Assembly: GCF_905147365.1 (NCBI RefSeq)
Contig: NC_056410.1
Location: 20,384,001 to 20,448,000 of the forward strand
From: Aricia agestis
Taxonomy: Eukaryota > Arthropoda > Insecta > Lepidoptera > Lycaenidae
Direction of reading: 5' to 3'
Length of the DNA stretch: 64,000 bases
This document shows, piece by piece, positions 32,301 through 42,353 of this stretch (within the stretch, counting starts at the first letter, position 1; every line of letters begins with the position of its first letter). The notes under the pieces are model-generated. The model did not search any database and was not told the DNA's origin. It worked only from the letters and a program-made list of their open reading frames with translations. A program made the translations under genes and the position numbers.

Positions 32301-35300
32301 GAATTTTGCAAGCGGAATTAACCATTCGGTGGAAATGTACATATGTGTGTGTACAGGGAAAAGTTATACTTATATGCATAGTAATTATATCCACCAGTTG
32401 GTGCAAGATAAGTGAGTATGTGAGAATAGGGTTGCCACTCCCTTAAACTACATTGAAGTTTTGCATTTAAAAAATTGTTGGTTGGATAAGTGATGTATTT
32501 CTAAATTCAGTTTTTACATTAGTAATGCTATAGCAGAATACAAGTGAGTACATTACAGGAAAACGTTGCAACGAGCAATTTAGTACATAAAGTAAATTCA
32601 ACTTGGCATGCTAACTTGACTATACACAGGGTTGCCAATCGTAAGAGGTATTTCATGTGAAACCTCCAACCAAAAATTAATATGGAAGAATTTTTCACGA
32701 CTAACAACCCTACACACAAACCTTTAAAAACCTTCCAGGGATGCCATGCAGATAATGGAGAGGAAATCTACCTTATCTCTACTAAAACCATGAACTAGTC
32801 TTATACCGTTGACAACCCTAATCGTAGGGTTGTCAAACACAAATACTGGAGGATGTATCACTAAACCAGAAGGGCGATTCACGACTTCCGTTCAACACAG
32901 ATTCGGAAAGTTTACCGCGCGGTCATTGGTCAATGCCTAGCGCGGCGAGCTTTTTTTGGATGTCACGCACTGAAGTTTTCGAATGCGTGACTGAGGGCTC
33001 TGATATTTCTCCGAACACTAACCTGCTGGTACATCATACGTATCGTCCTTGGCTTCTCCGTTGTGTCGTTGCGGCGAGCGCGGCGGCGGCGTCGCTTCGC
33101 CGCTGTCAGTACCGTTATCCGCAGCCGCAGTGCCGTTGGCTGCAGTTTCAGTACCGTTGGCAGCAGTTGCTGTGCCGTTAGCGGCCGTTGCGTTGTCGTT
33201 GGCTGCAGTCGCGTTGTCGGCAGCGCTGTCGGGCGACGGCGGCGCGGACGGCAAGTCGCCGTTGGCTGCACGCGCATGCACACACACACACGGATGCGGT
33301 CAGCTGGTCACACTTATGTGCTCTCATGATAGAAGTCTCATTGTGATCGATTATATACCTATTTATGTATTAACTCTTAATCCATTGAAAATGTATACCA
33401 AACTGTAGTCAGTTGGCTATATTGTTCTTCTAAAATATATGTACAGTAACGTATTTACGTTATTATTATTAAAATCTCGATGAACGAGAGTTTAGGCAGT
33501 TAGTAGTTCCTATATTATGTATTACCAACTATGTATTAGGCCATTTCTTGTAGGTATAACTATAAACATGAGAGCACATAAGTCGTCCAAGACATTACAT
33601 AGAGCAACAACTCGATGATTTTAGGTATTAAATTATGTTTAACTAGATACAACATTTGGACTACTGTTATTCTTATAATGTTGATTGTTATCAATGACGT
33701 CCACTATCACGTTAAACATACAGATGCGCATAATATAGCTAGGAAAACTTTATATATAAACTAAAAAAAATACTATTTAATTATGTATATAACACATCGG
33801 AGGGATCACCCCATATTTTGATAAATTTTTGTTTAGTTTTTAATAGTTTTAATAGCTTTATTAGCGCTGGGTTATAGTCAAAACGACAGTAAGAAATGAG
33901 GCGTAAGTAACAAAACAACAGTCACTCCGTTAACATTAAGACGTAAAAGTATGTAGTCAAAACCGTGAAAGAAGTCACAAATAAATCTAGTTCCCTGGCG
34001 CGTAAAAAAGGTTTTGACTATAAAAAAATCATAAATATGAGACTTATGACATTTCTAACATAAAAATGTAAATAAACTTTGCCAGTTTGCTTGACAAAAG
34101 CCAGCGGTAGACAACAATTACCATTATCACACTGGTATACAAATCGGAATTCGGAATACACTCACGACTGTCAAATCTCAAAACTGTCAATTCCCACACT
34201 GTCATTATCAAAAAATTAATAAAGTTTGAGTATTTTTTTTCCTTTTGTCAATGCTTTTCGTAATTTGAAGTTTAACAAAATAGCTTTCAAAAAAATAATT
34301 GAGTAATTCTTCAGTCCAATCCGTAAACAATGTAGTGCCAGCTTGGCGTATAATGGCGTATAAAAATGGCGTAAAATGTCATTATGACAGTTGACAGATG
34401 ACAGTTGGGCATGTTACAATTTCAAAATTTACCAGCCGCTTCCGTCAAGCACGTTGACAAAGCGCATTTGATTTAGACTCACGTTGCACGGTAGAGTTGC
34501 CGTTGTGCGGCGCGATTTCAGCCTTGACGTTGTTGGCGATGGGCTTCTTGTACGAGCCGCGCTGGCACTCCGTAGCCAGCTTATCTGTAATCGCTTCCAG
34601 TTCCGCGTACACCTGGAATATTAATAAATTATGGGTCATCAAACAAATATGCTAAAACACAAATTTTCATTAAAAAATTACTTTTAGAATTGTCCTTAAC
34701 GTTATTGGTCAAATCAAGCACTGACCCGACTATAGGGACCCCGCGTTAGAAACTAACGGGGTTTTTTATGGAGGTCAGGCCATTTAGCCGAAACTTTTTC
34801 GTATTCGCTTCGTTATAGAATCGCCGATCAAAATGTATGGAATTGACATAAGACGAGTCGAACGTCAACGTCATATAAACGAACGCTTATGTCAATTTCA
34901 TACATTTTCATCGGAGGTTCTATAACGAAGCGAAAACGAAAAGATTTTGGCTTACCCCCCAGGAATGGCATAGGATAGGTGTTGGTTTAACTGGTCTATT
35001 CAACTAGATGGCTGCGACACATTCTATAAACGTACTTTACACGACTTATAGCAAGTACGCTATTCAATTTTTTATTTTTAAATTCAGCCAAGAACTTGGC
35101 TAGTAGGACGATAACTGCTTCTGTTGAGCAGTTTGGTCATAATGATATGACATCTAATGACAGCTTGGAATATGTTCCAAATAAAAATAATTTAAATTAG
35201 ACTATAAGACAACAGAGGATGTCTCTAGCACTGTAGATCTAATTCAAAATAGTAAACTTAGTTCACTTACGCTGGTGCATCAAAATATACAAGGAATGTC

Positions 35301-38300
35301 AAATAAGGAACTAGAAATTGATTTATTTTTAAATAACAATAATGTAGATATTTTATGTATTACTGAACATTGGTTCAAGAAAAATGAAATAATGTTAAAT
35401 TATAGTATGCACCAGCTGGCAAGTTCTTTCTGCAGAGAAAAAGCCATAAGAGGTGGTTCACTCATACTAATTAACAAGAATTTAAAATATAAAGAACGTA
35501 AGGACTTAGTGAGCCTCTCTACAGAACGAACAACTGAAATAGCCTGCGTAGAGGTGGGAAACTTTATTATTATATGTGTATACAGGCCTCCACTAGGATT
35601 ATATGATATATTTGAAAAGGACATGGAGATTTTATTAACAAAAATAAGTGCATCTAACAAACACATTTTACTTTGTGGTGATTTTAATATAAATATTTTA
35701 GACAATAATTCAACCACTGTTAGATTCACTTCTTTGTTAAGATCATATAATTTGACAAATTTGTTTTATGAACCCACAAGGATCAGTGGCAACTCTGCTA
35801 CATGCATTGATAATATTTTTACCAATATAGACTCCTTAAAGAAAGAAGTCTTAAACATACTAAGCTCTGATCACTGTGGACAACGAGCTATTTTCCCCAT
35901 GAACAAGAATTTCAAAAAAGTATGTAAAAACAAAAGTACTTGTATTCCAATTAATGATAAACGTATTGAGAAGTTTAGGGGTGAAATTATATCTAAGATT
36001 GGAAATTTAGAATATCATAGTAGTCCAGATATGACATTTGGTAATCTTTTCAAATTAATTAAAAACCATTTTGATACTACCTTCACCTCTAAGACAGTTG
36101 GAAAAAACAATAAGAGTAAATTTAGTGAATGGGCTACACCAGGTATTATGAAAAGCAGATTAAAACTGTATGACCTTTATAATGAAAGGACTATAAATCA
36201 AAGTGAACACTTTATAAACTATGTAAGATTATATTCAAAAATATTTAAACAAGTCTGCAGGGCTGCCAAATCTATTCACATTAGAAATAAAATTAAGAAT
36301 TCAAAAAATAAAGTAAAGACAACGTGGCAAATAATAGCAAGTGAAACTGGAAGAGTCGCCAGTCACAACTCAGATTTTAAATTAAATATAGATAACAAAA
36401 ATATAACTTCCGACAATGATGTTGCGACTGCTTTTGAGAAATTTTTCGCTGACATTCCAGTTTCAATTACAAGTAACCTAAAGGACTCTCCTGATGATGC
36501 TATATTGTTACTTAAAGAAAATGTAAATGAATGTGATATCGACTTTAGATTTAAAGAAGTAGGTCCTGAAGACATTTTAAAAACTTTCAATTTACTAAAT
36601 ATTAAGAACACTACTGATTTGTGGGGCCTATCAATGAAAGTTATTAAATCTATAATCGATGTTATCGCGCCCTACTTAGCGACTATATTTAATGATTGTA
36701 TAAAAAGTGGCGTATTTCCTGATTTAATGAAACACAGTAAAGTTTTACCTCTTTTTAAATCTGGTAGTAAGTTGGACCCGTCTAATTTCCGACCTATATC
36801 TATTTTACCGACATTGAGTAAAATTTATGAAAAGATAATACTGAATCAATTACTAACGCACTTTAATATAAATAATATTTTACATAATAAACAATTTGGA
36901 TTTACAAAGGGACGATCTACTACAGACGCAGGCGTTGAATTGATCAGTAGTATTTTTAATGCCTGGGAGACGTCGCAGGATGCTCTAGGAGTTTTTTGCG
37001 ATCTCTCAAAGGCCTTTGATTGCGTGCAACACAAAACATTGGTCAGGAAACTCTGTCACTATGGCATAAAAGGCACAGCACTCGCCCTCCTAAAATCGTA
37101 CTTGTCAAATAGAACTCAGAGGGTTGAGATAAATGGTAAAAAATCTGCTGGTGCAAAAATTGAAATGGGGGTCCCACAGGGGTCTATATTAGGACCCTTC
37201 CTGTTTCTTATTTATATAAATGACCTGCCATTCTTAATTAAAGATAAACATGGGATAGTATTATTTGCTGATGATACATCTCTTACATTCAATATCAAAC
37301 GGCTTAATGCGTGTTATGACGAAGTAAATAATGCTCTCTCAAAGATTGTACATTGGTTTAGTGTTAATAATCTTTTACTTAATAGTAAAAAAACAAAATG
37401 TATTAAATTCAAATTGCCCAATGTAAGGCAAACGGAAACCAATGTGCTTTTAAATGGTGATGTTATGGAGCTAGTGGATACAGCTGTATTTTTAGGTATT
37501 ACACTAGACTCCAAGCTTCAGTGGGGCCCTCATATTGCTGGGTTGGCCGACAGACTCAGTTCAGCAGCATATGCAGTAAGTAAGATTAGACAATTTTCAG
37601 ATGAAACAACAGCACGTCTAGTGTATTTTAGTTACTTTCATAGTATTATGTCCTACGGCATTTTGCTGTGGGGCAATGCTGCAGATATAAATACAATTTT
37701 TGTGCTGCAGAAGCGAGCTGTGCGGGCAATCTACAAGTTGGCCCGTAATACTTCACTTAGAGAAAAATTTAAGGAAACTGGAATCTTAACTGTTGCTTCT
37801 CAATATGTCCTATCAAATGTATTATATGTTAAAAAGAATATATATCAATTCACGAAAAAATGTGATACCCATGGGAGAAATACTCGTAATAAACATAAGC
37901 TTGAAATTCCGGTGACTAGACTTACTAAAGTCAAAAATTCTTTTAAAGGTCAATGTATACGCCTATATAATAAGATCCCAGAAAGCGTTCAAAATCTCTC
38001 AATTAATAGATTTAAAAAAGTTGTTAAAGAACGTTTGTGTACCAAAGCGTACTATAAAGTTACTGATTTCATGAATGATAGTACACCATGGGAATAAGGT
38101 CGCCCCCTGCAGAGCTGTTTCATTATAATATGTATAATAATTGTACATTCGTTGTATTTTATTTAGTCATAATGACACTGTTATTTTATAATAATATATT
38201 TTTTGTAATTTTCCATCTTTTTAGAAAAAGATGGCCCCGTGCGAGTTTCTTACGCCGGTTCTTCTCGCCGGGTTAGTTCCCGAACCGGTGGTAGGCATCT

Positions 38301-41300
38301 GTGTAGCCCCGACGTTCAGAGAATATTTGAAAAAATTTATTCTGAATAAAAATTTTTGAGTTTTTGAGTTTTGAGTTTTTTGAGTTTTTGAGTTTTTGAG
38401 TTATGTTATTCATGTATGGGCAATACACAACTATAAGATCCCTTTGACGAAGATAGAAGCTTCCCCTACCATATTCGTCAAAGGAGTTTCGGATTTTTAG
38501 GTCTATCTAGCGTTGCCTATAGGCTATACCAGCTATCCCATGTACCTTGCTGGTCTCGGCGTGGAACAGCTGCTCGGCGGCGAACAGCGTCTGCAGGTTG
38601 GTGACGTAGAAGGGCACGCGCGAGTCGTGCAGCGCCGGCAGCTCGTCGTGCAGCTCCGAGTTGAGCGACTCGTACGTGCGCCGCGCCTCCTCCAGCTGCT
38701 CGCGACCTTTGGTGATCTGTGGAGTGTGGGCAGTGGTTACAGATGATACACGCAAAAATATTGGTATCTGGCTCTGGCTGGCTGTATGCGTGGAAATAAA
38801 ATATTAATATTTACGTTCAATCTTGAAAGAAAGAACCAGTTTTAAGTTTTTGTATTCAGCAATGAGCAATCGGACTTTACAACACTTGGGACCTGCTAGG
38901 CTATTCTCTAAGGAACACGTTAAGGTTGTGCTCTCCGCTGTTATCACGGATGTCGGCTGTAGAATTCGTATTCTCTAAGCTCTATTAGCTCGTCGACGAT
39001 GTCTCGGCTGCGGCTGTCGGCGAGGCTGCGGCTCAGATAGTGGACTCGACTATATAATAGATACATTTTTGTCTTGGGAATTTTAGTTATTTTGTCCCGA
39101 TAAACTCTATATTATTAGAAATTTTATAGTAATAATCATTTGTAGTACATACTTACTTGAACAAATTTAAAAAAAAAATTAATGCATCGAAAAAATTTCC
39201 AAAAAGTTGAAAGTACCAAGATATGAACCTCGTATTCATTGAGTTACTCGTCGCATAAAAAAACTCGCTTGACCTTCTACCGTATATGTAAACAAAATAT
39301 AAAGAATGTAAACAAAAGTGCAAACCAAGGGACATGAAATAGATTGAACTTCATTTAAATACTTATAGCTTTAGTTTTACTGTTTACAACAATAATATTT
39401 CATAAGCATTGAATAGTCTTTGTCTGAGATTCGTGAAAGTTGGATTCTTGTTTCGTAAATCAATGTGGTTTTGTATAAGTGAATAAGTAATTAATATAAA
39501 AATCTAAATGTGCTGAGTAAAAATTAACTAATATTGAATACTTGGTATGTAACTATGTACCCGCGTATGTTTAATGTTTTGTACTCAGTGTTCATACAAG
39601 CTATAAGTTAAGTGTAAAAACTCGATAAAAACGCCGTTTACGGCCGTTCCCAATATTTGATCTATCTCTGGTTTTGTCCTACTAGAGATAGGAATAGCTC
39701 ACAATTGACATAAAATATATGTCTTTACGGCCGTTCCCAATATTTGATCTATCTCTGGTTTTGCCCTACTAGAGATAGGAATAGCTCACATTAGACATTA
39801 GAGACATATATTTTATGTCAATTGTGAGCTATTCCTATCTCTAGTAGGGCAAAACCAGAGATAGATCAAATATTGGGAATAGCCGTTAATGTCTAATGTG
39901 AGCTATTCCTATCTCTAGTAGGGCAAAACCAGAGATAGATCAAATATTGGGAACGGCCGTTAGTATGTAGAAGAAAGTTAGAGACTAGAAAGATTTATAC
40001 AAAACGTGAATTTCAAGATTTTTGTGTGTGGAGTTACAATTTTGTCATTGTCGGGAGTCGGGACTCGGGGCTCTAGCGACTTTTTGAGGTAAGCCTTAAG
40101 AGTTATTTTTATAGTGACTTTGCATTAGACTTTCGGTTTATACGTAAAAAAATTAAAACAGTACATTAATTAGGGTGTACATTCCAGTAAATAAGTACAA
40201 AATCATACAAAATCTTTGGCGACAGCCACGAAATAGTAGCTTTACGTTTGACATTAAAAGTTGTAGGCGTTCGACGAGGCTGTAATCGAAGCTGTAGGCT
40301 GTTGAGCTTAGAGAATACGATTTCTTACATGAAATGTCAAAAAGTGATTCCATATCACCCCGCTTACAGCCGCGCGGCGCTAGTATCGAACAGCCTAGAA
40401 AACATAAACAAGTGAATACCAATCTCGATCTCACGGCTGTAACAGCCGATGTGATTACGGCTGTTTTAATATTTGCTCTTAGAGAGTAGCACTGCTGATT
40501 CTGTGACTCTGATCAGACAACTTCACCGCATGATAGCCAATAACGCGTTTATTGGCTGTCATGCCACGCTAAGCGTAAACCAATGAGCAAACTTACACTC
40601 TTGAAACATACCTTAACATCATCCCTCCTCTTGGCGGCGTTGGCCTGCAGGTTTTGGAAGTTGTGCCTCTGGCTGTCGTAGTCCACCAGCTTTCTGCCGC
40701 GCTTCTCTATTTTTTTCTGAAAATTTTAAATCGTACTCTTTAATAATATGGGTTTTAAAAATGTGTGATGTTCTGCGTGTGTCTGTGAAGAATAGAGATT
40801 GCGATCAGTTAGCTCTTTGTAACAGCATTTTGCTGGATTACGCTACTTCCAAAATAGCACGCTTTAACAAGAACTTTGTACAGCAAATTACTTAGAATTA
40901 GCACTGTACAGTGTACATACAATCTATAAAACAGTTCAAAACATATTAATGTTGAATGAGAATGAAATGAGAATATGTATTCGAATTGAGAACTCATTCA
41001 TCTTTTTTTTTCAATTAGCATCATTTTTTGCTTTTATTGTTATAATAATTATAATATTATGTAATTTTAAATTTATAATAATATGGACCATGTCTGAAAT
41101 AAACGATTTGAATTGAATTGAATTAAGGAGTACTCACCCTCAGCTCCGGGAACTGGTTGGTGTATGTGTTGAGCGGTATGAGCACCTGGTCGCCGAGCTT
41201 GTGCGAGAAGTCCTGCCACAGCATCTCCATGCTCTGAGCCTGCACGTAAAGCATGTCGTGCCCCGACCACCCGCTCTCGTACACTTCCGTGATCGCCTCC

Positions 41301-41621
41301 ATTAAGGACTTGGACGCCGTTTGCACCGCTGAGGATAGGTCGAGGGTTAAAGCAATAAGTAATGAGGAAAATACATAGGCTCTTCAGTAAAGCATCGATT
41401 AATTAGTATTGAGTATTCATTTTAAGTGTACTAACATAAATAAAGACAAGAAAACAAATGTATTATAATCAATGGCATTATTCACCTCTGATGCATCGTA
41501 TGTAGTTGTTGAACTCCTTCTGCAGCCGGGTCGCCTGCTGGTGCTGTCGGTTGAAGTTCTGTAGGTGCTCCTCGAATATGTCGTCAAGGGTGCGGTCCAC
41601 CTTACCCAGGTTCTGGAGGAA
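29291..41621 (-). CDS. Amph: Amphiphysin (BAR and SH3 protein), N-terminal exon not found
   Basis: A BAR-domain protein that binds and tubulates membranes; in insects it shapes muscle T-tubules and membrane domains. Nine exons (41486-41621, 41138-41328, 40612-40716, 38546-38716, 34483-34612, 33023-33265, 31960-32124, 30014-30156, 29291-29371) total 1365 bp, 454 codons plus stop, with agreeing phases. Visible residues 1 to about 215 are the BAR domain (FLQNLGKVDRT, KEFNNYIRCIRAVQTASKSL, YTNQFPELR, KLVDYDSQRHNF, VPFYVTNLQTLF). Residues about 216-380 are a low-complexity acidic and Asn/Ala/Thr-rich linker. Residues about 390-454 are the SH3 domain, ending EEGWLMGIKES...MFPANFTRPI, diagnostic of amphiphysin/Bin1. 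ALYDY is ATYRY here. The first 20-25 residues (amphipathic helix 0) are missing because their exon lies upstream. I see no clathrin or AP-2 motif in the linker, as expected for insect Amph. Confidence 0.95.
29811..29912. mobile_element. Small fold-back in the Amph last intron
   Basis: 'gaacaagaatgccgcgtcc' (near 29826) and 'ggacgcggcattctcgtttg' (near 29879) are inverted arms of about 33 bp; 'gccattttgagac' pairs with 'gtcttaaaacggt'. Confidence 0.75.
30014..30156 (-). CDS. Amph: Amph exon, start of SH3 domain
   Basis: The acceptor is TATATTCCAG; the donor is CAG|GTGATG. It encodes GATLAGLPAGTLYRVRATYR, then DSDELSFDVGDVIRVVEY and DDPDEQ, the RT-loop and first strands of the SH3 domain. ATYRY stands in place of the common ALYDY. 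Confidence 0.94.
30224..30393 (+). repeat. LINE-3'-end-like repeat, copy 4, in the Amph SH3 intron's upstream neighbour
   Basis: 'ctagataacgcccgcaactc' through 'ttataatattagtatgga'; internal deletion relative to copy 1. It begins 68 bp upstream of the SH3 exon acceptor, beside an 'accgacttaccaaatagg' fragment. Confidence 0.78.
31960..32124 (-). CDS. Amph: Amph linker cassette exon B (ends in Y-D-I-P)
   Basis: 165 bp, phase 1-1, visible residues 326-380 plus one base. The acceptor is AATTCCCTCAG; the donor is GTGG|GTAAGT. It is a highly charged Lys/Glu/Gln stretch (EKEKGSEKEKDAQKE) ending KDEVYDIPVG. The end motif repeats that of the preceding exon, and the exon is also frame-neutral to skip. 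Confidence 0.86.
32204..32329. repeat. 21-bp minisatellite, six units, in an Amph intron
   Basis: Units begin at 32204, 32225, 32246, 32267, 32288 and 32309, each close to 'tcagcggaatttacaattcag', with a half-unit before the first. The first unit lies 80 bp upstream (in transcript sense) of the cassette exon B acceptor. On the transcribed strand the units carry branch-point-like CTGA(C/A). Confidence 0.9.
33023..33265 (-). CDS. Amph: Amph linker cassette exon A (ends in Y-D-V-P)
   Basis: 243 bp, phase 1-1, visible residues 245-325 plus one base. The acceptor is CGCGTGCAG; the donor is GCAG|GTTAGT. It encodes a Pro-rich start (PSAPPSPDS), an imperfect repeat built from NGT/NAT and AAN units, TPPPRSPQRHN, then KDDTYDVPAG. 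The repeat has many N-x-T sequons, but the protein is cytosolic, so glycosylation is not implied. Skipping it would preserve the frame. Confidence 0.85.
34483..34612 (-). CDS. Amph: Amph exon, end of BAR domain
   Basis: Visible residues 202-244 plus one base. The acceptor is AATATTCCAG; the donor is CAAC|GTGAGT. It encodes VYAELEAITDKLATEC and then leaves the helical domain (GSYKKPIANNVKAEIAPHN). The preceding intron holds a LINE of opposite orientation. Confidence 0.9.
34786..34952. mobile_element. Fold-back MITE in an Amph intron
   Basis: 'agccgaaactttttcgtatt' and 'aaacgaaaagattttggct' ends; 'gaattgacataag' pairs with 'cttatgtcaattt'. About 167 bp, just upstream of the LINE insertion. Confidence 0.8.
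35275..38097 (+). CDS. LINE ORF2: AP-like endonuclease and reverse transcriptase
   Basis: 940 codons without a stop. The frame opens with GTG at 35275 and is open back to about 35189 with no ATG, so the true start is unclear; the first ATG is eight codons in. Endonuclease, residues about 1-215: NIQGMSNK, catalytic Glu31 in CITEHW, CVYRPP, CGDFNINI near 135 and SSDH near 198. Reverse transcriptase, about 485-760: SNFRPISILPTLSKIYEKI, FGFTKGRST, DLSKAFDCVQH, GVPQGSILGPFLFLIYIND and the catalytic FADD near 664. The C-terminal part has FLGITLDSKLQWGPHI and no RNase H domain, as in CR1 and Jockey relatives. All key residues are present, so the protein could be active. Clade assignment is by motif style only. 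Confidence 0.93.
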   Translation: MHQNIQGMSNKELEIDLFLNNNNVDILCITEHWFKKNEIMLNYSMHQLASSFCREKAIRGGSLILINKNLKYKERKDLVSLSTERTTEIACVEVGNFIIICVYRPPLGLYDIFEKDMEILLTKISASNKHILLCGDFNINILDNNSTTVRFTSLLRSYNLTNLFYEPTRISGNSATCIDNIFTNIDSLKKEVLNILSSDHCGQRAIFPMNKNFKKVCKNKSTCIPINDKRIEKFRGEIISKIGNLEYHSSPDMTFGNLFKLIKNHFDTTFTSKTVGKNNKSKFSEWATPGIMKSRLKLYDLYNERTINQSEHFINYVRLYSKIFKQVCRAAKSIHIRNKIKNSKNKVKTTWQIIASETGRVASHNSDFKLNIDNKNITSDNDVATAFEKFFADIPVSITSNLKDSPDDAILLLKENVNECDIDFRFKEVGPEDILKTFNLLNIKNTTDLWGLSMKVIKSIIDVIAPYLATIFNDCIKSGVFPDLMKHSKVLPLFKSGSKLDPSNFRPISILPTLSKIYEKIILNQLLTHFNINNILHNKQFGFTKGRSTTDAGVELISSIFNAWETSQDALGVFCDLSKAFDCVQHKTLVRKLCHYGIKGTALALLKSYLSNRTQRVEINGKKSAGAKIEMGVPQGSILGPFLFLIYINDLPFLIKDKHGIVLFADDTSLTFNIKRLNACYDEVNNALSKIVHWFSVNNLLLNSKKTKCIKFKLPNVRQTETNVLLNGDVMELVDTAVFLGITLDSKLQWGPHIAGLADRLSSAAYAVSKIRQFSDETTARLVYFSYFHSIMSYGILLWGNAADINTIFVLQKRAVRAIYKLARNTSLREKFKETGILTVASQYVLSNVLYVKKNIYQFTKKCDTHGRNTRNKHKLEIPVTRLTKVKNSFKGQCIRLYNKIPESVQNLSINRFKKVVKERLCTKAYYKVTDFMNDSTPWE
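38351..38403 (+). repeat. LINE 3' microsatellite tail
   Basis: Five to six imperfect repeats of an 8-base 'tttttgag' unit follow AATAAA. Microsatellite rather than poly-A tails are typical of CR1/L2-like LINEs. Confidence 0.85.
38546..38716 (-). CDS. Amph: Amph exon, BAR domain
   Basis: 57 codons, visible residues 145-201, phase 0-0. The acceptor is ACTCCACAG; the donor is AAG|GTACAT. It encodes REQLEEARRTYESLNSEL and ELPALHDSRVPFYVTNLQTL, the BAR tip and third helix. Confidence 0.94.
39641..39959. mobile_element. 158-bp fold-back MITE, outer copy split by an inner copy
   Basis: Outer element 39641-39724 plus 39889-39959 (with the 39725-39727 / 39886-39888 TTA target duplication) encloses inner copy 39728-39885. 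Subtracting the inner 158 bp and one TTA leaves exactly 158 bp. Outer flanks are TTA at 39638-39640 and 39960-39962. Confidence 0.93.
40612..40716 (-). CDS. Amph: Amph exon, BAR domain
   Basis: 35 codons, visible residues 110-144, phase 0-0. The acceptor is AAATTTTCAG; the donor is AAG|GTATGT. It encodes KKIEKRGRKLVDYDSQRHN and NAAKRRDDVK, the basic lipid-facing helix of the BAR domain. Confidence 0.94.
41138..41328 (-). CDS. Amph: Amph exon, BAR domain
   Basis: Visible residues 46-109. The acceptor is CTATCCTCAG; the donor is AGG|GTGAGT. It encodes AVQTASKSLMEAITEVYE, then WSGHDMLYVQAQ and PLNTYTNQFPELR, all amphiphysin-typical. The split Ala codon joins the preceding exon correctly. Confidence 0.95.
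41486..41621 (-). CDS. Amph: Amph exon, BAR helix 1
   Basis: The first exon I can identify, visible residues 1-45 plus one base. The acceptor is TTATTTCCAG (phase 0); the donor is AGAG|GTGAAT. It encodes FLQNLGKVDRTLDDIFEEH and KEFNNYIRCIR. Because the frame begins mid-domain, at least one coding exon lies further upstream. Confidence 0.94.
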
Positions 41622-42047
41622 CTGGAAATAAAAATAATCTAATGTTACTATTTTTTTATTTTAGGTAAGTAAAAATATATTGGAATCTTTGCAAGGAAAA
41701 GTGCTTCAGTACAACGGTAGTCCTTATTCAGATACTTCGAGAAGGACATTATTTCCTTCTAGATTTGGAATGACTGCAATATATCCACTAAGTACATGTT
41801 AGTTTATTTTGTTTTTTCAGCAGATTGATTGATGAGAGCTAATCCAAACAATACAATTTACACGTTTCTGTGAGGGTTTAGAAACCTTTCACGAGGCCGT
41901 CTGAGTAGGGCCACCCTCCGCCCTTCGCATTGGACCGTGAAGTGACATAACATGCAACGACATCGATACTTTCGGTCTCAACAGCAACTGTTGACTTAGG
42001 GTGAAGTAGCTAGGGGTGCATTTTTAGGAGCTTTTACTTCCATAATA

Positions 42048-42353
42048 ATCGGCCAAGTGCGAGTCGGATACGCGCACGAAGGGTTCCGTACGATTATAGA
42101 GCAAAATTAGGCCAAAAAATCACGTTTGTTGTACGGGAGCCCCCGAGCCCCCCTTAAATATTAATTTTATTTTGTATTTGTTGTTATAGCGGCAACAGAT
42201 ATACATAATATTCTGTGAAAATTTCAACTCTCTAGCTATTACCGTTCTTGAGTTACAGCCTGGAGACAGACAGACAGACGATCAGACAGACGGACAGACA
42301 TCGAAGTCTCAGTAATAGGGTCCCGTTTTCACCCTTTGGGTACGGAACCCTAA
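42048..42353 (+). repeat. LINE-3'-UTR-like repeat, copy 2
   Basis: 'cggccaagtgcgagtcgg', 'gaagggttccgtacg', 'cgttcttgagttacagcc', a cagacagacgatcag run and 'tacggaaccctaa'. Confidence 0.75.

Larger units (their letters stand above)
34990..38403 (+). mobile_element. Non-LTR retrotransposon (CR1/Jockey-group LINE), antisense in an Amph intron
   Basis: It contains a full endonuclease-reverse transcriptase frame (35275-38097), about 260 bp of 3' UTR with a GC-rich block (38236-38300), AATAAA (38345-38350) and a 3' tail of 'tttttgag' repeats. Upstream, an open stretch of about 57 codons ends with TAG at 35198-35200 and may be the end of ORF1. No complete ORF1 is present, so the copy looks 5'-truncated. 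The left border is approximate. Confidence 0.9.

Noticed and set aside
33018..33408. Several frames across the Amph linker exon on both strands
   Set aside because: The triplet-rich Asn/Ala/Thr repeat leaves other frames open. Splice phases and the Y-D-V-P end select the annotated frame.
34736..34768. GC hairpin followed by a T run resembling a rho-independent terminator
   Set aside because: Eukaryotic intron context. Such bacterial terminators have no meaning here.
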